64,000 nucleotides of DNA from BOG-931 sp963781725 (GTDB lineage: Bacteria; Pseudomonadota; Alphaproteobacteria; Rhizobiales; Xanthobacteraceae). Positions 24,289 through 32,330 of this stretch are shown here, piece after piece. The stretch covers positions 62,001 to 126,000 of the forward strand of contig CAWAGV010000001.1 of NCBI GenBank assembly GCA_963781725.1, in the 5' to 3' direction. Position numbers and translations under genes: made by a program. Position 1 is the stretch's first letter; each line of letters starts with the position of its first letter. Under the pieces are notes generated by a model, which made no database searches, was not told the DNA's origin, and saw nothing but the letters and a program-made list of their open reading frames with translations.

Positions 24289-24695
24289 GAGCGGTACTCC
24301 ACTCTCGCGCAGAGTGCCGCTATTGCCGCCGCTACACTATTGGTCTCGAGGCCATTGTACTGAGGGACAATAAACCCGGCGGCCGCGGCCAACTCGCATG
24401 ACGGTCTGCAATCGTTTGAAAAGCGGTGGTCCGCAGAAGAGCAAGCATGCCATCGATCAAATTTAAGAGAGAACCGCGTCAATTTGACCTGATCGCCCGC
24501 GATACGGCGCCGCCGCTGTCTGTACTTGTCGGTGAAATTGCGCGATTGTGATGCGGCGAAGGATGGCCTCGATAGTCGGCGTTGCGAACCGAGGCTCGGC
24601 CCGACGACAGCGAAAAAATATCTGCAATAAACGGTGCCGACATTTGTCCGTCCTCGGACCACGACAAGGTAGACATTCTTCAGCGGCCCGTGCCA
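24289..24695. other. divergent promoter region between the FixK-like and kinase genes
   Basis: The 407 bases separate two divergent starts. I see a near-palindrome GTCAATTTGAC (about 24479-24489) that could be an operator, but no clear FNR box and no gene. Confidence 0.4.
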
Positions 24696-26531
24696 ATGCG
24701 TCTAATGCGGTCATCGCTGGTGCTCGCTCTTTGGTCGGCGATCAACGTCGCGCACTCGGCTGCCTTGGCTGATCAGGCTGCAGTTCTCGTTATCAATCAA
24801 TCCAATTCTTATCGGCCATGGCCGCAACAGATCATCGCCGAGATTCGCAAGACCATGGCCGAACGCGCGGGCGGTTCAGCCACGCTCTACGCGGAGGATC
24901 TCGACCTTTACCGTTTCGGCCGTCCTGATTATCTGGAAAGCACAGAAAAGTACTTTCAAGAAAAATACCGCAACAAGCCGATCGGTGCGATCATATCGGT
25001 GGGGCCAGCAGCGCTGGACTATAGCTTGCGTTTACGCAAGTCGGTCTGGCCCACAGTCCCGGTCGTTTTTGCCGCCGTTGATAAAAAAACCGCCGACCTG
25101 GACATTGTCCCAGGCGTGACGGGTACCACCATCCAGCTAACTTTGGCGGAGATGATCAGCGCGGCACGCATGTTATTGCCCGACACCAAGCGCTTCGCGC
25201 TGGTCGGCGACCGGTTGGAGAACCAGCTATACTACAGTCAATTTGCTGAAGAGCTTGCGGACTATTCGCGCAAATTCGAAATTATTGATCTGATGGGACT
25301 GCCGCTCGACGAGGTCAAGCAGCGCGTCGCGATCCTGCCCGAGCACACGGCCGTCCTGTATATCGGCATCAACTCCGATCGAGCGACGGTCTATATGTCC
25401 GCCGATCTCGTACAGGTTCTCGCGGGGGTAGCTAATCGTCCGATCATCGTCAGCGTCGAGACCTATTTCGGCACCGGCGCCATTGGTGGTTTCATTTTAT
25501 CACCCAAGCTGATCGGGCAGGAAGCCGGACAACTCGCGCTTCGGGTCCTGGACGGCGAGGATGCGTCGACTATTCCCGTCGTGCCCAGCAACAGCCTGAA
25601 GCCCATTTTCGATTGGCGACAGCTCAAACGATGGGGTGCCAACGAAAACAACCTTCCACCCGGCAGCGAAATTCGCTTCCGCGCTCCTGACGTATGGGAG
25701 CGCTACCGCTGGGAGATAGTTGGCGCATGCGGGATCGTGCTGATCCAGAGCGGAATGCTGATCGGGCTGCTCATTGAACGACAGCGCCGCCGCTTCGCGG
25801 AAGAAGAATCGCGCCAGAGGATCAGGCAGGTCATTCACCTCAACCGGACCGCGACGGCAGGCGTACTTTCGGCATCGGTCGCCCACGAACTCAATCAGCC
25901 GTTGGGCGCCATTCTGAATTATGCCGAGACCGCCGAGATCCTGCTGTCCCAGGAAACTCCCGACGTCGCACAGCTCAAGGAAATCATCTCCGAAATCCGC
26001 CGCGACGACCAGCGCGCCAGCGACGTGATCAAGCACTTACGCGAACTGTTAAAGCAAAAAAGCGAGATGAAGCTGCAGACTTTCGATCTCAACGATACGA
26101 TCCGCGCGGCAGTCCATATCCTCGAGCCTGAGGCGAAAAAGCGAGATATTGACCTGGATAGCGAGCTTCCGACGACCCCTTTTTCGGTACGCGCCGATCG
26201 GGTGCAATTGGAACAGGTGGTATTGAATCTGGTAGCGAACGGCCTGGATGCCATTTCGGCTTGCGAACTTGGTCACCGCAGGCTGATGGTTCAGGCAATC
26301 CCCCGCGGCATATCCGATGTCGAGGTCGTAGTTTCCGACCATGGGCCCGGGATCCCAGGGGACTCGTTGAAGCAAATCTTCGAAGCCTTCTATACGACCA
26401 AAGCGAATGGGACGGGGCTCGGGCTGTCGATCGCACGCACCATCATCGAAACTTACGGGGGACGCATTTGGGCTGAGAACCGTGCAGGCGGTGGCGCGGT
26501 GTTTCGATTTACACTGCCGCTGACTACCTAG
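24696..26531 (+). CDS. sensor histidine kinase with ABC-substrate-binding-type periplasmic domain
   Basis: The 611-residue protein has a signal/anchor segment (SLVLALWSAINVAHSA). The periplasmic domain (about 30-330) is of the ABC_sub_bind type (VLVINQSNSYRPWPQQIIAE, GAIISVGPAALDY, VSVETYFGTGAIGGFILSP). A membrane helix spans about 338-362. HisKA has its phospho-accepting His397 in SASVAHELNQPLGAILNYAE, and HATPase has NLVANGLDAI, SDHGPGIPGD and GTGLGLSIARTII. It probably senses a small ligand and phosphorylates the nearby FixJ-like regulator. ATG 24696 is used rather than the longer open frame. Confidence 0.88.
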   Translation: MRLMRSSLVLALWSAINVAHSAALADQAAVLVINQSNSYRPWPQQIIAEIRKTMAERAGGSATLYAEDLDLYRFGRPDYLESTEKYFQEKYRNKPIGAIISVGPAALDYSLRLRKSVWPTVPVVFAAVDKKTADLDIVPGVTGTTIQLTLAEMISAARMLLPDTKRFALVGDRLENQLYYSQFAEELADYSRKFEIIDLMGLPLDEVKQRVAILPEHTAVLYIGINSDRATVYMSADLVQVLAGVANRPIIVSVETYFGTGAIGGFILSPKLIGQEAGQLALRVLDGEDASTIPVVPSNSLKPIFDWRQLKRWGANENNLPPGSEIRFRAPDVWERYRWEIVGACGIVLIQSGMLIGLLIERQRRRFAEEESRQRIRQVIHLNRTATAGVLSASVAHELNQPLGAILNYAETAEILLSQETPDVAQLKEIISEIRRDDQRASDVIKHLRELLKQKSEMKLQTFDLNDTIRAAVHILEPEAKKRDIDLDSELPTTPFSVRADRVQLEQVVLNLVANGLDAISACELGHRRLMVQAIPRGISDVEVVVSDHGPGIPGDSLKQIFEAFYTTKANGTGLGLSIARTIIETYGGRIWAENRAGGGAVFRFTLPLTT

Positions 26532-26540
26532 CTGGCATAT

Positions 26541-26640
26541 TAGGGTGCGTACTCATAAACGCCAGCGGTCTCGATGTCCGCTGTTGGGGGCAACCGGACA
26601 TCGCAAAGCGATGTTCAATCGGTCGAAAATGACCCACAGC
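26541..26640 (+). repeat. dispersed palindromic repeat (CGATGTCCG/CGGACATCG type)
   Basis: CGATGTCCG (26572-26580) pairs perfectly with CGGACATCG (26595-26603) around a GTTGGGGGCAA loop, followed by a conserved AAAATGACCCA. The flanking GGGTGCGTACTCATAAA recurs inverted at about 28166. Sequences like this are common non-coding repeats in Bradyrhizobium relatives and produce spurious open frames beginning MSA-GG. Confidence 0.75.
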
Positions 26641-26674
26641 CGACCTTATGGTTCTATTTTTTTGGCAGGCAGTG

Positions 26675-27022
26675 TCAGTCCGGCCATCGCAAAAGGCTTG
26701 CTGATCGCGCCAACAGGCTTTGGAAATGGCGCTCTCCGACGCGTCGCGCCCATGACTCGGCATCGTCAATCTTAGGCTGCAGATCCGCTAACGCCTTCGT
26801 CTGCCAGTGCACTCTTTCGTTACCGATCGGCAGTGCTTCTGTCTCAGAACAAATTCCCACCAAAGGCAAAATATCATCGTCGTCTTCGAGGCGCGCGGGG
26901 AAGCGATCCTTCGCAATAATCCTAGAAGCCTCTATCGGAGAAACGACTCCCGACAACGTTGCTTTTGTCGTTTCGAGGATTCTCTCGCGCGCCTTTATGA
27001 CTTCGGATTGATTCCAACTCAT
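26675..27022 (-). CDS. hypothetical cytoplasmic protein
   Basis: The product from ATG 27022 is about 115 residues: MSWNQSEVIKARERILETTK ... RFPARLEDDDDILPLVGICS ... RVHWQTKALADLQPKIDDAE. It is soluble, mostly helical and acidic in the middle. I do not recognise it. It sits between copies of a dispersed repeat, in a lower-GC patch, which suggests horizontal acquisition. Confidence 0.55.
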   Translation of the reverse strand: MSWNQSEVIKARERILETTKATLSGVVSPIEASRIIAKDRFPARLEDDDDILPLVGICSETEALPIGNERVHWQTKALADLQPKIDDAESWARRVGERHFQSLLARSASLLRWPD

Positions 27023-27339
27023 GACACACCGTATTCCAAGACAATTGATTTTAAGCCTTTCCAATATTTAAACCTTTAGCGGACAGGTATCGGAGCCGCT
27101 CGTTTAGGTCGGCTTCTGGCTTCTGGCCCTAACCAAAACCAATCTGGACGCTGCGAATTCGTTGTCACTGTTGGAGGCAAAGCGGACATCGGCGCAGCGC
27201 TGTCGGCGGAAGCCTCAGTAGTGAATGACCCAAATCGGACGTTCGGGGCGCTTCTGGTACGCTAAGCTTCAATATTTGAATCAGCCGTTGGAGAATACGC
27301 CGAATTAGGAAAAGTACTCAGCGCGAGAAGAATGAACGC
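27023..27339. other. 317-base divergent intergenic region
   Basis: It contains one degenerate repeat copy (27164-27240) and the promoters of two divergent hypothetical genes. Nothing else is supported. Confidence 0.45.
27164..27240 (+). repeat. degenerate copy of the CGGACATCG dispersed repeat
   Basis: TGTCACTGTTGGAGGCAAAG and CGGACATCGG align with the 26571 copy, followed by AGTGAATGACCCAAATCGG. The left arm has decayed. Confidence 0.6.
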
Positions 27340-27801
27340 ATGATAGCTCTTACGTCCAAGGCACTCCGCTGGGAGCCAACAACCGCAATCCCTGAGACGC
27401 CGTGCGCTGACTTCACGCTTGAAAGCTTTGAGACCGGAGTTTTGAAACTGACGCTCCGGTTCAGCTGGATCAAGGGCAACAGCTCGGACTTGATTCTGAC
27501 TTTCTCGGAGGTGCAAGCGATCAGAACTTTCTGGGACGGCGACGGGTACGGGAGTCAAACCTATCTTGAACCTCCTTACTGTTCCGGTTCATTTTCCGGG
27601 TACATTTGGCCGTTGTTGGAAATAGAGCAGTCGCGCTGGCTCAATAGCGGTGACTTCGCCGTCTCGATTGCGATAGCGGAGGCCCACAGCCAATTGCCAT
27701 GGCGACACTATCGCGTTCTTACGCTTGAGCGCTCGCTGGATATTCTTGCGCGAGGTACGATCCTCAGCGAATGGATTGCCCCAGCCATCGTTGGCGGGTA
27801 G
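27340..27801 (+). CDS. hypothetical protein
   Basis: The 153-residue product (MIALTSKALRWEPTTAIPET ...) is a mixed alpha/beta soluble protein with many aromatics (GYGSQTYLEPPYCSGSFSGY, WRHYRVLTLERSLDILARG). I recognise no family. Its compact size and neighbourhood would fit an immunity or accessory protein, but that is only a guess. It is followed 11 bases later by a small membrane protein gene on the same strand. Confidence 0.6.
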   Translation: MIALTSKALRWEPTTAIPETPCADFTLESFETGVLKLTLRFSWIKGNSSDLILTFSEVQAIRTFWDGDGYGSQTYLEPPYCSGSFSGYIWPLLEIEQSRWLNSGDFAVSIAIAEAHSQLPWRHYRVLTLERSLDILARGTILSEWIAPAIVGG

Positions 27802-27812
27802 CCCGAACTTTA

Positions 27813-28046
27813 ATGCCGCGCTTAGGACCAGCACTTGTTTTTTACGCGGTCGTGTTCGCCCTGTCAGTGCTCGTTTGGCAGAACGTGGCGCTTGCTGCCG
27901 TCTCGTGTGCCCTCGCTACGCTGTTGGGCCTTGCGCTTCGCTATGTGACGACACGCTGGGGCGGTCCCGGTGTCGAGTGGGTTGCCTGGATTGCAGTCTA
28001 TTCGGCAATATCGGTGATCATGAAATTTCTCTGGCATATGCATTGA
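27813..28046 (+). CDS. small membrane protein
   Basis: The 77-residue product begins MPRLGPALVFYAVVFALSVL and has about three hydrophobic segments (ALAAVSCALATLLGLALRYV; WVAWIAVYSAISVIMKFLW). It starts 11 bases after the previous stop and is probably in the same transcript. The family is unknown. Confidence 0.6.
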   Translation: MPRLGPALVFYAVVFALSVLVWQNVALAAVSCALATLLGLALRYVTTRWGGPGVEWVAWIAVYSAISVIMKFLWHMH

Positions 28047-28080
28047 GGCTTGGCATTTTGACTTGACGGCACATCCGCCG

Positions 28081-28184
28081 AGCGATGTCTCCTTCTGGCC
28101 CAAAACGGACATGCCGTGGTCGCCTGGCATTGTCCGCTTTTGTGGGGGTAAGCCGACATTACGGATTTATGAGTACACGCCCTA
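28081..28184 (-). repeat. dispersed repeat, inverted copy
   Basis: GATGTCTCCTTCTGGCCCAA/AACGGACATG is one palindromic unit. Next to it, TTGTCCGCTTTTGTGGGGGT and TTTATGAGTACACGCCCT form the reverse complement of the 26541-26600 copy. The segment 26.54-28.18 kb is thus bounded by inverted copies. Confidence 0.65.
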
Positions 28185-28232
28185 GCTTCGAATTCTTATG
28201 GAGTGTTGATGTTGCTCCCACGTGCGTTTCGT

Positions 28233-28442
28233 TCAACTCCCTTTGTCTTCCTCTCGGTTCTTATCACCGAGGCGTTTGACCAGGGAGCGAAGAGGCCGGT
28301 TCGCTATGAAATACACAACGAGTGCAATTAACAACGATGCCATGATTGCGCGTATGAGCGCGGCATTGTGCGGATCAGCGCCCAAAAGAATTGGGACGCT
28401 ATTTGGTATTGCTAAAATCCACTCTGCGATTTGATCCAGCAT
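28233..28442 (-). CDS. small membrane protein
   Basis: The 69-residue product MLDQIAEWILAIPNSVPILL ... AALIRAIMASLLIALVVYFI ends in a charged tail (RPLRSLVKRLGDKNREEDKG). It has one or two membrane helices. An FNR/FixK-type box lies 143 bases upstream of its start. The family is not recognised. Confidence 0.55.
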   Translation of the reverse strand: MLDQIAEWILAIPNSVPILLGADPHNAALIRAIMASLLIALVVYFIANRPLRSLVKRLGDKNREEDKGS

Positions 28443-28584
28443 TTTCCATACAGCTTCGCGCGACTTAATGGTTTTGGCGCGGCGCCGCTTTCAAGGAGCA
28501 GGACCGGCAGCGCATTCCTCCAGACCAGCGCTAGCCGGGTCTCTTTTCGGTTCGCACCATAGCGTCTCGGCGCACGTCACGACT

Positions 28585-28598
28585 TGATCCAGGTCAAT
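28585..28598. promoter_or_regulatory. FNR/FixK-type box
   Basis: TTGAT-CCAG-GTCAA differs from the perfect dyad TTGAT-N4-ATCAA at one base. It lies between the small membrane gene (minus, 143 bases away) and the 3' end of the FixJ-like gene. On the plus strand it is 92 bases before a 24-codon open frame (ATG 28677 after GGAGGGG), so it might drive either direction. Confidence 0.65.
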
Positions 28599-28713
28599 GT
28601 ATCGAAGGGTTTAAGGCGGGATTTGAGAGGCCTCCGAGCAGAACCGGCCGCTCGAGCGGAACAGTTGGAGGGGCAAATGTCGTCATCAACAAACACTGCA
28701 GGGGCGCCCCGAA

Positions 28714-29352
28714 CTATCCTGGCGGCTGTTGCGTGTCGTTCCCGTCGGTGAGCACGTTTAACCGTTCGGCAATAGCGACCAGCTCCAGAAGCGATTGAGC
28801 GTTCAGCTTCTGCATCACCCTCTGCCGATGCGCCTTGATCGTCCGCTCGGTGATTCCCAACGCTGAAGCGATCTGCTTGTTGATGTGGCCGCGCGCCACC
28901 ATGACGAACACTTTGCGTTCCTGGGGCGTGAGCTTCCCAACAAGCGAGCGCAAGGTTTCAAGCTGGTCGCGCTGCTCCAGCCTCACCTGGCAGCGCGCCA
29001 GCGCGCGCTCGATCGCGCCCAGCAACTCCTTCTTCGCGATTGGTTTCGACAGGAAGTCCTCGGCTCCCGCCTTGACGGCCCGCACGGTTGTCGGAATATC
29101 GCCGTGACCGCTCAGGAAGATGATGGGTAATGGCGACCCCAATTGTGCGAGACGGTCCTGCAATTCCGGTCCGCTCAAGCCGGACATTTTTACATCGAGG
29201 ATAATACAACCCAGTCCCGGATCTGGCAGCGCCTGCAATAGCTGTTCGGCCGAGTCGTATAACGCCACTTCGAAACCGCTCAGCTGCAAAAGCTTAGCCA
29301 ACGACTTTCGAAAGGATACGTCGTCGTCGACGACATGAACGAGGGCGTGCAC
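28714..29352 (-). CDS. FixJ/NarL-family response regulator
   Basis: The 212-residue protein has a receiver domain with acidic pocket VVDDD, phospho-acceptor Asp53 (CIILDVKMSG) and Lys103 (FLSKPIA). It is followed by a LuxR-type helix-turn-helix (LTPQERKVFVMVARGHINKQ, GITERTIKAHRQRVMQKL). The start is GTG 29352. FixJ-type regulators control fixK-type genes in rhizobia, so a kinase (24696) to FixJ-like to FixK-like (23602) chain is plausible. It shares its strand with the single-domain regulator upstream (133-base gap). Confidence 0.88.
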   Translation of the reverse strand: MHALVHVVDDDVSFRKSLAKLLQLSGFEVALYDSAEQLLQALPDPGLGCIILDVKMSGLSGPELQDRLAQLGSPLPIIFLSGHGDIPTTVRAVKAGAEDFLSKPIAKKELLGAIERALARCQVRLEQRDQLETLRSLVGKLTPQERKVFVMVARGHINKQIASALGITERTIKAHRQRVMQKLNAQSLLELVAIAERLNVLTDGNDTQQPPG

Positions 29353-29485
29353 AGCGACTACTCCTCATAGATCTGAGGCGATCGCTCCCATTCGAAAACT
29401 GCGCAGGGAGAGCCGTACTGTCTCAGTTGATCTCTCGGCAAGAGAGACTACCGCAGTTGGCCTAATGATAAGTCCAAAGTTTCGA

Positions 29486-29866
29486 TTAGGCTAATGCCAG
29501 GTCAATCGCATCTGATAAGGCCTTTGCCGTAAATGGCTTGGTGAGGTATGCGACGCAATTCTGCTGCAGTGCGGCCCGGCGCACCCACTCGTTATCGTTG
29601 CCCGTAATAAAGATGACGGGCAGGGCGTGTCCGGAACCTGCGAGTTGCGTCGCCAGTTCCATACCCGACATGCCCTCAAGATGGATGTCCAGAATGATAC
29701 AGCTGTCGCGCGTTTGCGAATATTTCGATGTCAAAAGGAATGCTTCCGCCGAAGGGTAGAGCTCCGCGCTGAAGCCAAGGCTGTAGAGGAGCCTAGCAAT
29801 GCTTTTACGCATGCCGGGATCGTCTTCCACCACGAATATCAGCTTCCTGTCATCGTCCAAGTTCAT
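29486..29866 (-). CDS. single-domain response regulator
   Basis: The 126-residue receiver-only protein has FVVEDD, Asp60 (SCIILDIHLEGMSG), Thr in FITGND and Lys110 (YLTKPF). With no output domain it may act as a phosphate sink, a phosphorelay intermediate or a partner-binding switch (DivK/CheY-like). A one-mismatch FNR/FixK box lies 254 bases upstream. Confidence 0.85.
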   Translation of the reverse strand: MNLDDDRKLIFVVEDDPGMRKSIARLLYSLGFSAELYPSAEAFLLTSKYSQTRDSCIILDIHLEGMSGMELATQLAGSGHALPVIFITGNDNEWVRRAALQQNCVAYLTKPFTAKALSDAIDLALA

Positions 29867-30291
29867 CTGGCCCCTGTGCCTCGGCGTTCTCGTCTTCTGC
29901 TTGCAAACCGCGCAACCGGCTGCTGCACTCTCCGGCCGTCAATCGGCGAAAGGCTCCGGTGGAAATTGTACCTGGGGAGACGCCAATGCCATCTCGATTT
30001 CTGCGCCTCTAATAAAAAGGGCGCGCCGGGCTGGGAGGACGTCGGGGAGAGGGATCGCTCCGGCGCGCGGCACAAATACGTGCCAATGGGAACAGTACTG
30101 CTGCTACAACTCGACAGGTTTGATCTAAGTCAACGACAAATCCTGTCCTGTTTGTCGGAAGCGTAGTGACGGATTCTCGCATTGCGCGATCGAGCGACGA
30201 CGACGTGCTCCTTCACAACCCGCGACCTGCCTTTTTGCTCGCTATTTCCAGAGATCCCAGGCGGTCCAATAAAGTCGCCGGATATTCCGCG
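29867..30291. other. 425-base region upstream of the receiver gene
   Basis: It contains the FNR/FixK box at 30120 and the leader of the receiver gene. Open frames here are overlaps of neighbouring genes or lack any support. Confidence 0.45.
30120..30133. promoter_or_regulatory. FNR/FixK-type box
   Basis: TTGAT-CTAA-GTCAA is one mismatch from the perfect dyad. It sits 254 bases upstream of the single-domain receiver gene (minus strand) and 159 bases after the HlyD stop codon. Confidence 0.65.
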
Positions 30292-31524
30292 TCAGTGACC
30301 GCTAAACACGAGAGTCTGCAGCGGCAGCACCAGCGCCTGGAGCCGCAATATCAGGGCGTGAACGAGCCCAAGCGCGTCCACCGCGTGAAGTGCCACGCGC
30401 CGGACGGTGCCGGTGTCCTTTGCCGCGATGATGTCATGGTTATTGCTGTAGGCGTTGGCGATGCAGCTGCTGCCGGGCGTGACGCCGTCGAGGCCGCCGT
30501 CGTAGAGAGGCTCCAGGAACACGAGAAGTGTGCCGGGCCGGGTGACCTGCTGCAGGTCGATGAGCTGCTCGCCGCCGCGAAATTGGCCGGTCGCGATGAA
30601 GTTCTGTACGCCTGTGACAACCATCGGAATAACGGTCCAGGGCTTAGACCCGCAGGTGACTTCGCTGATCATGCCGACTTTCATGACCTGCGCTTCGATC
30701 TGATCGAAGCCGGCTTGCAGGACGCGCTCGCCGGCCCCTTCCGGGATCAGCACACCGGCCGGGCGCATCAGCGGATTGACGACATCGCCGACCCGTAGCG
30801 TGAACTGCTCGACACGCCCGTTCACGCCGGCACGGACGACCGTTTTCCGCAAATCGGCTTCGGCCTGGTCCAGGTCTGCTTCGGCGCCTGCTTTCTGGGC
30901 GGGCAGAATATTTGCGAGCCGTTGCTCGCTCCCTACTTTCGCAGCGGTAGCAGCGGCAATATCGCCGAGCTGCCCCTGTTCGCGGACTTCGAGCCGCTCG
31001 ATCTCCCGGAATGCAACATTGCCCGGATTGCGCCGCTGCAGGTCGCGCTTGGTTTCGAGTTCGTCCAGGGTTTGCTGATGCATGCTTTCGGCAGCTTTCA
31101 ATTGGCCTTCAGCCTTTTGCACATCCGCCCGAGCGACTGACATTTCGGCAACGGACTCTGCGACCTTGTGCTTCGCCGCCTCGACGGCGGCCTCCTGTTT
31201 CGAACTGTCGAGCCGGAAAATTGGCTGCCCTTGGGTCACTCGCCCAGTGATACCGACGTAAACCTCGGCGACCCTGCCGTTGATCTCGGGGACGATCGGA
31301 ACGGTTCTGAAAAACATTGTGACGTTGGTGGTCGAGGGATGATTGTAAAAAATTACCGTTATGAGGGTTACAGTGAGAATGATGCAGGCCGTGATTCCCC
31401 ACCTGAGCTCGAACCACACCGAGTAGAGCGTGATGTCCTTGCCGAGCCGCTTGCCCTGTACGTAGCGGCGATAGAGGTAGTCCGGAACGATGGTCAGCAG
31501 CGAGCAAAAAAGAAGCTCAAGCAT
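30292..31524 (-). CDS. HlyD-family membrane fusion protein (YiaV/EmrA-like)
   Basis: The 410-residue protein has an N-terminal membrane helix (GITACIILTVTLITVIFYNH), then the beta-barrel/lipoyl start (VPIVPEINGRVAEVYVGITG). A long coiled-coil hairpin follows (residues about 105-215, e.g. KHKVAESVAEMSVARADVQK), then the second lipoyl half (VVRAGVNGRVEQFTLRVGD). Such proteins bridge an inner-membrane pump to an outer-membrane channel. Its ATG lies inside the 3' end of the upstream gene (8-base overlap), as in the E. coli yiaW-yiaV arrangement. No pump ATPase or TolC gene is next to it. Confidence 0.85.
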   Translation of the reverse strand: MLELLFCSLLTIVPDYLYRRYVQGKRLGKDITLYSVWFELRWGITACIILTVTLITVIFYNHPSTTNVTMFFRTVPIVPEINGRVAEVYVGITGRVTQGQPIFRLDSSKQEAAVEAAKHKVAESVAEMSVARADVQKAEGQLKAAESMHQQTLDELETKRDLQRRNPGNVAFREIERLEVREQGQLGDIAAATAAKVGSEQRLANILPAQKAGAEADLDQAEADLRKTVVRAGVNGRVEQFTLRVGDVVNPLMRPAGVLIPEGAGERVLQAGFDQIEAQVMKVGMISEVTCGSKPWTVIPMVVTGVQNFIATGQFRGGEQLIDLQQVTRPGTLLVFLEPLYDGGLDGVTPGSSCIANAYSNNHDIIAAKDTGTVRRVALHAVDALGLVHALILRLQALVLPLQTLVFSGH

Positions 31525-32008
31525 GGCTGGGCTCCTTCCGATGACCGTGAACGTCTTCGGGTACTATCGGGACGGTATCGCCGTCTGGCTTGGCTGCTGC
31601 GGGCATTGCCGCAACCTGATGGTCGGCGTCAGTCATGGGCGATAGTTCTTCGCCTTCGCTCGCTTTGATCCCGGCGAGTTTCTCGGTCGAGCGCGCGATC
31701 CGCTTGAGCGGCGTGCCAAAGTCGGGAAATTCGATCAATGCCAGGATCAGGCCGATGATCCAGAATATGTGCATGTGGGTGAACAACGCGATCAGGCCGA
31801 GAACGGCGACGATCTCGAACTGGAATTTCTGCGATTTGTGCGCCATTCGCTCGGGCAGAGTATGCAAGCGGAAGAAAAGAATGCCGAACATCAAAACGGA
31901 AATCAGCAGGACAATGGTCATGACGACCATAAGCACGTCCGTGTGGCCTGGAGCGGTGATGAACGACGGCAGGTGTTCAGTAGCAACCGGGTTGATGGCG
32001 TCAGCCAT
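31517..32008 (-). CDS. YiaW/DUF3302-like inner-membrane protein
   Basis: The 163-residue protein has two membrane helices (VLMVVMTIVLLISVLMFGIL; VAVLGLIALFTHMHIFWIIG) separated by a conserved loop, LPERMAHKSQKFQFE, and a charged Pro/Asp tail. Size, topology and overlap with a HlyD gene match the DUF3302/YiaW partner of YiaV-type fusion proteins; the family assignment is moderate. ATG 32008 follows GGAG. It overlaps the small open frame upstream by eight bases. Confidence 0.7.
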   Translation of the reverse strand: MADAINPVATEHLPSFITAPGHTDVLMVVMTIVLLISVLMFGILFFRLHTLPERMAHKSQKFQFEIVAVLGLIALFTHMHIFWIIGLILALIEFPDFGTPLKRIARSTEKLAGIKASEGEELSPMTDADHQVAAMPAAAKPDGDTVPIVPEDVHGHRKEPSHA

Positions 32009-32150
32009 GGCGTGGCTCCAGGAAATGTCGCAAATCGAATTCACAGAGGCTGCCATGGCGTTGCAGCATCGCGGTTTCGCGCGCGAAAAAATATTCTAGG
32101 CCATCTGGATTCGACGATATCCCGAACTTGGATAGCTCGTTGTTTGTCAT
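32001..32150 (-). CDS. possible small leader gene of the YiaW-HlyD operon
   Basis: A 49-codon open frame (MTNNELSKFGISSNPDGLEY ... CEFDLRHFLEPRHG) ends inside the next gene's start. No good ribosome site is visible. However, the FNR/FixK box at 32229-32242 would place a class II transcription start near 32194, just before this ATG and after any earlier start codon. It could be a real small protein or simply leader. Confidence 0.35.
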   Translation of the reverse strand: MTNNELSKFGISSNPDGLEYFFARETAMLQRHGSLCEFDLRHFLEPRHG

Positions 32151-32228
32151 TAACCGGCCAGACGCGAGTGCATGCTCTGGCGAGAGCGGCATGCCCGGCA
32201 AATTATGACTGACGGCAACGGTACCGAG

Positions 32229-32242
32229 TTGATTTAGATCAA
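32229..32242 (-). promoter_or_regulatory. perfect FNR/FixK box
   Basis: TTGAT-TTAG-ATCAA is a perfect dyad. It lies 79 bases upstream of ATG 32150 and 221 bases upstream of the YiaW-like start. With the usual -41.5 centring, transcription would start near 32194. Confidence 0.8.
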
Positions 32243-32330
32243 GTCGTTATTTTGTGCCTACTGGCTGATGTTTTGAAAGTTCGAACTGCGTTGCGTTTGC
32301 TGCATCCGCGGTAAGTCACACGCTGGGCGC

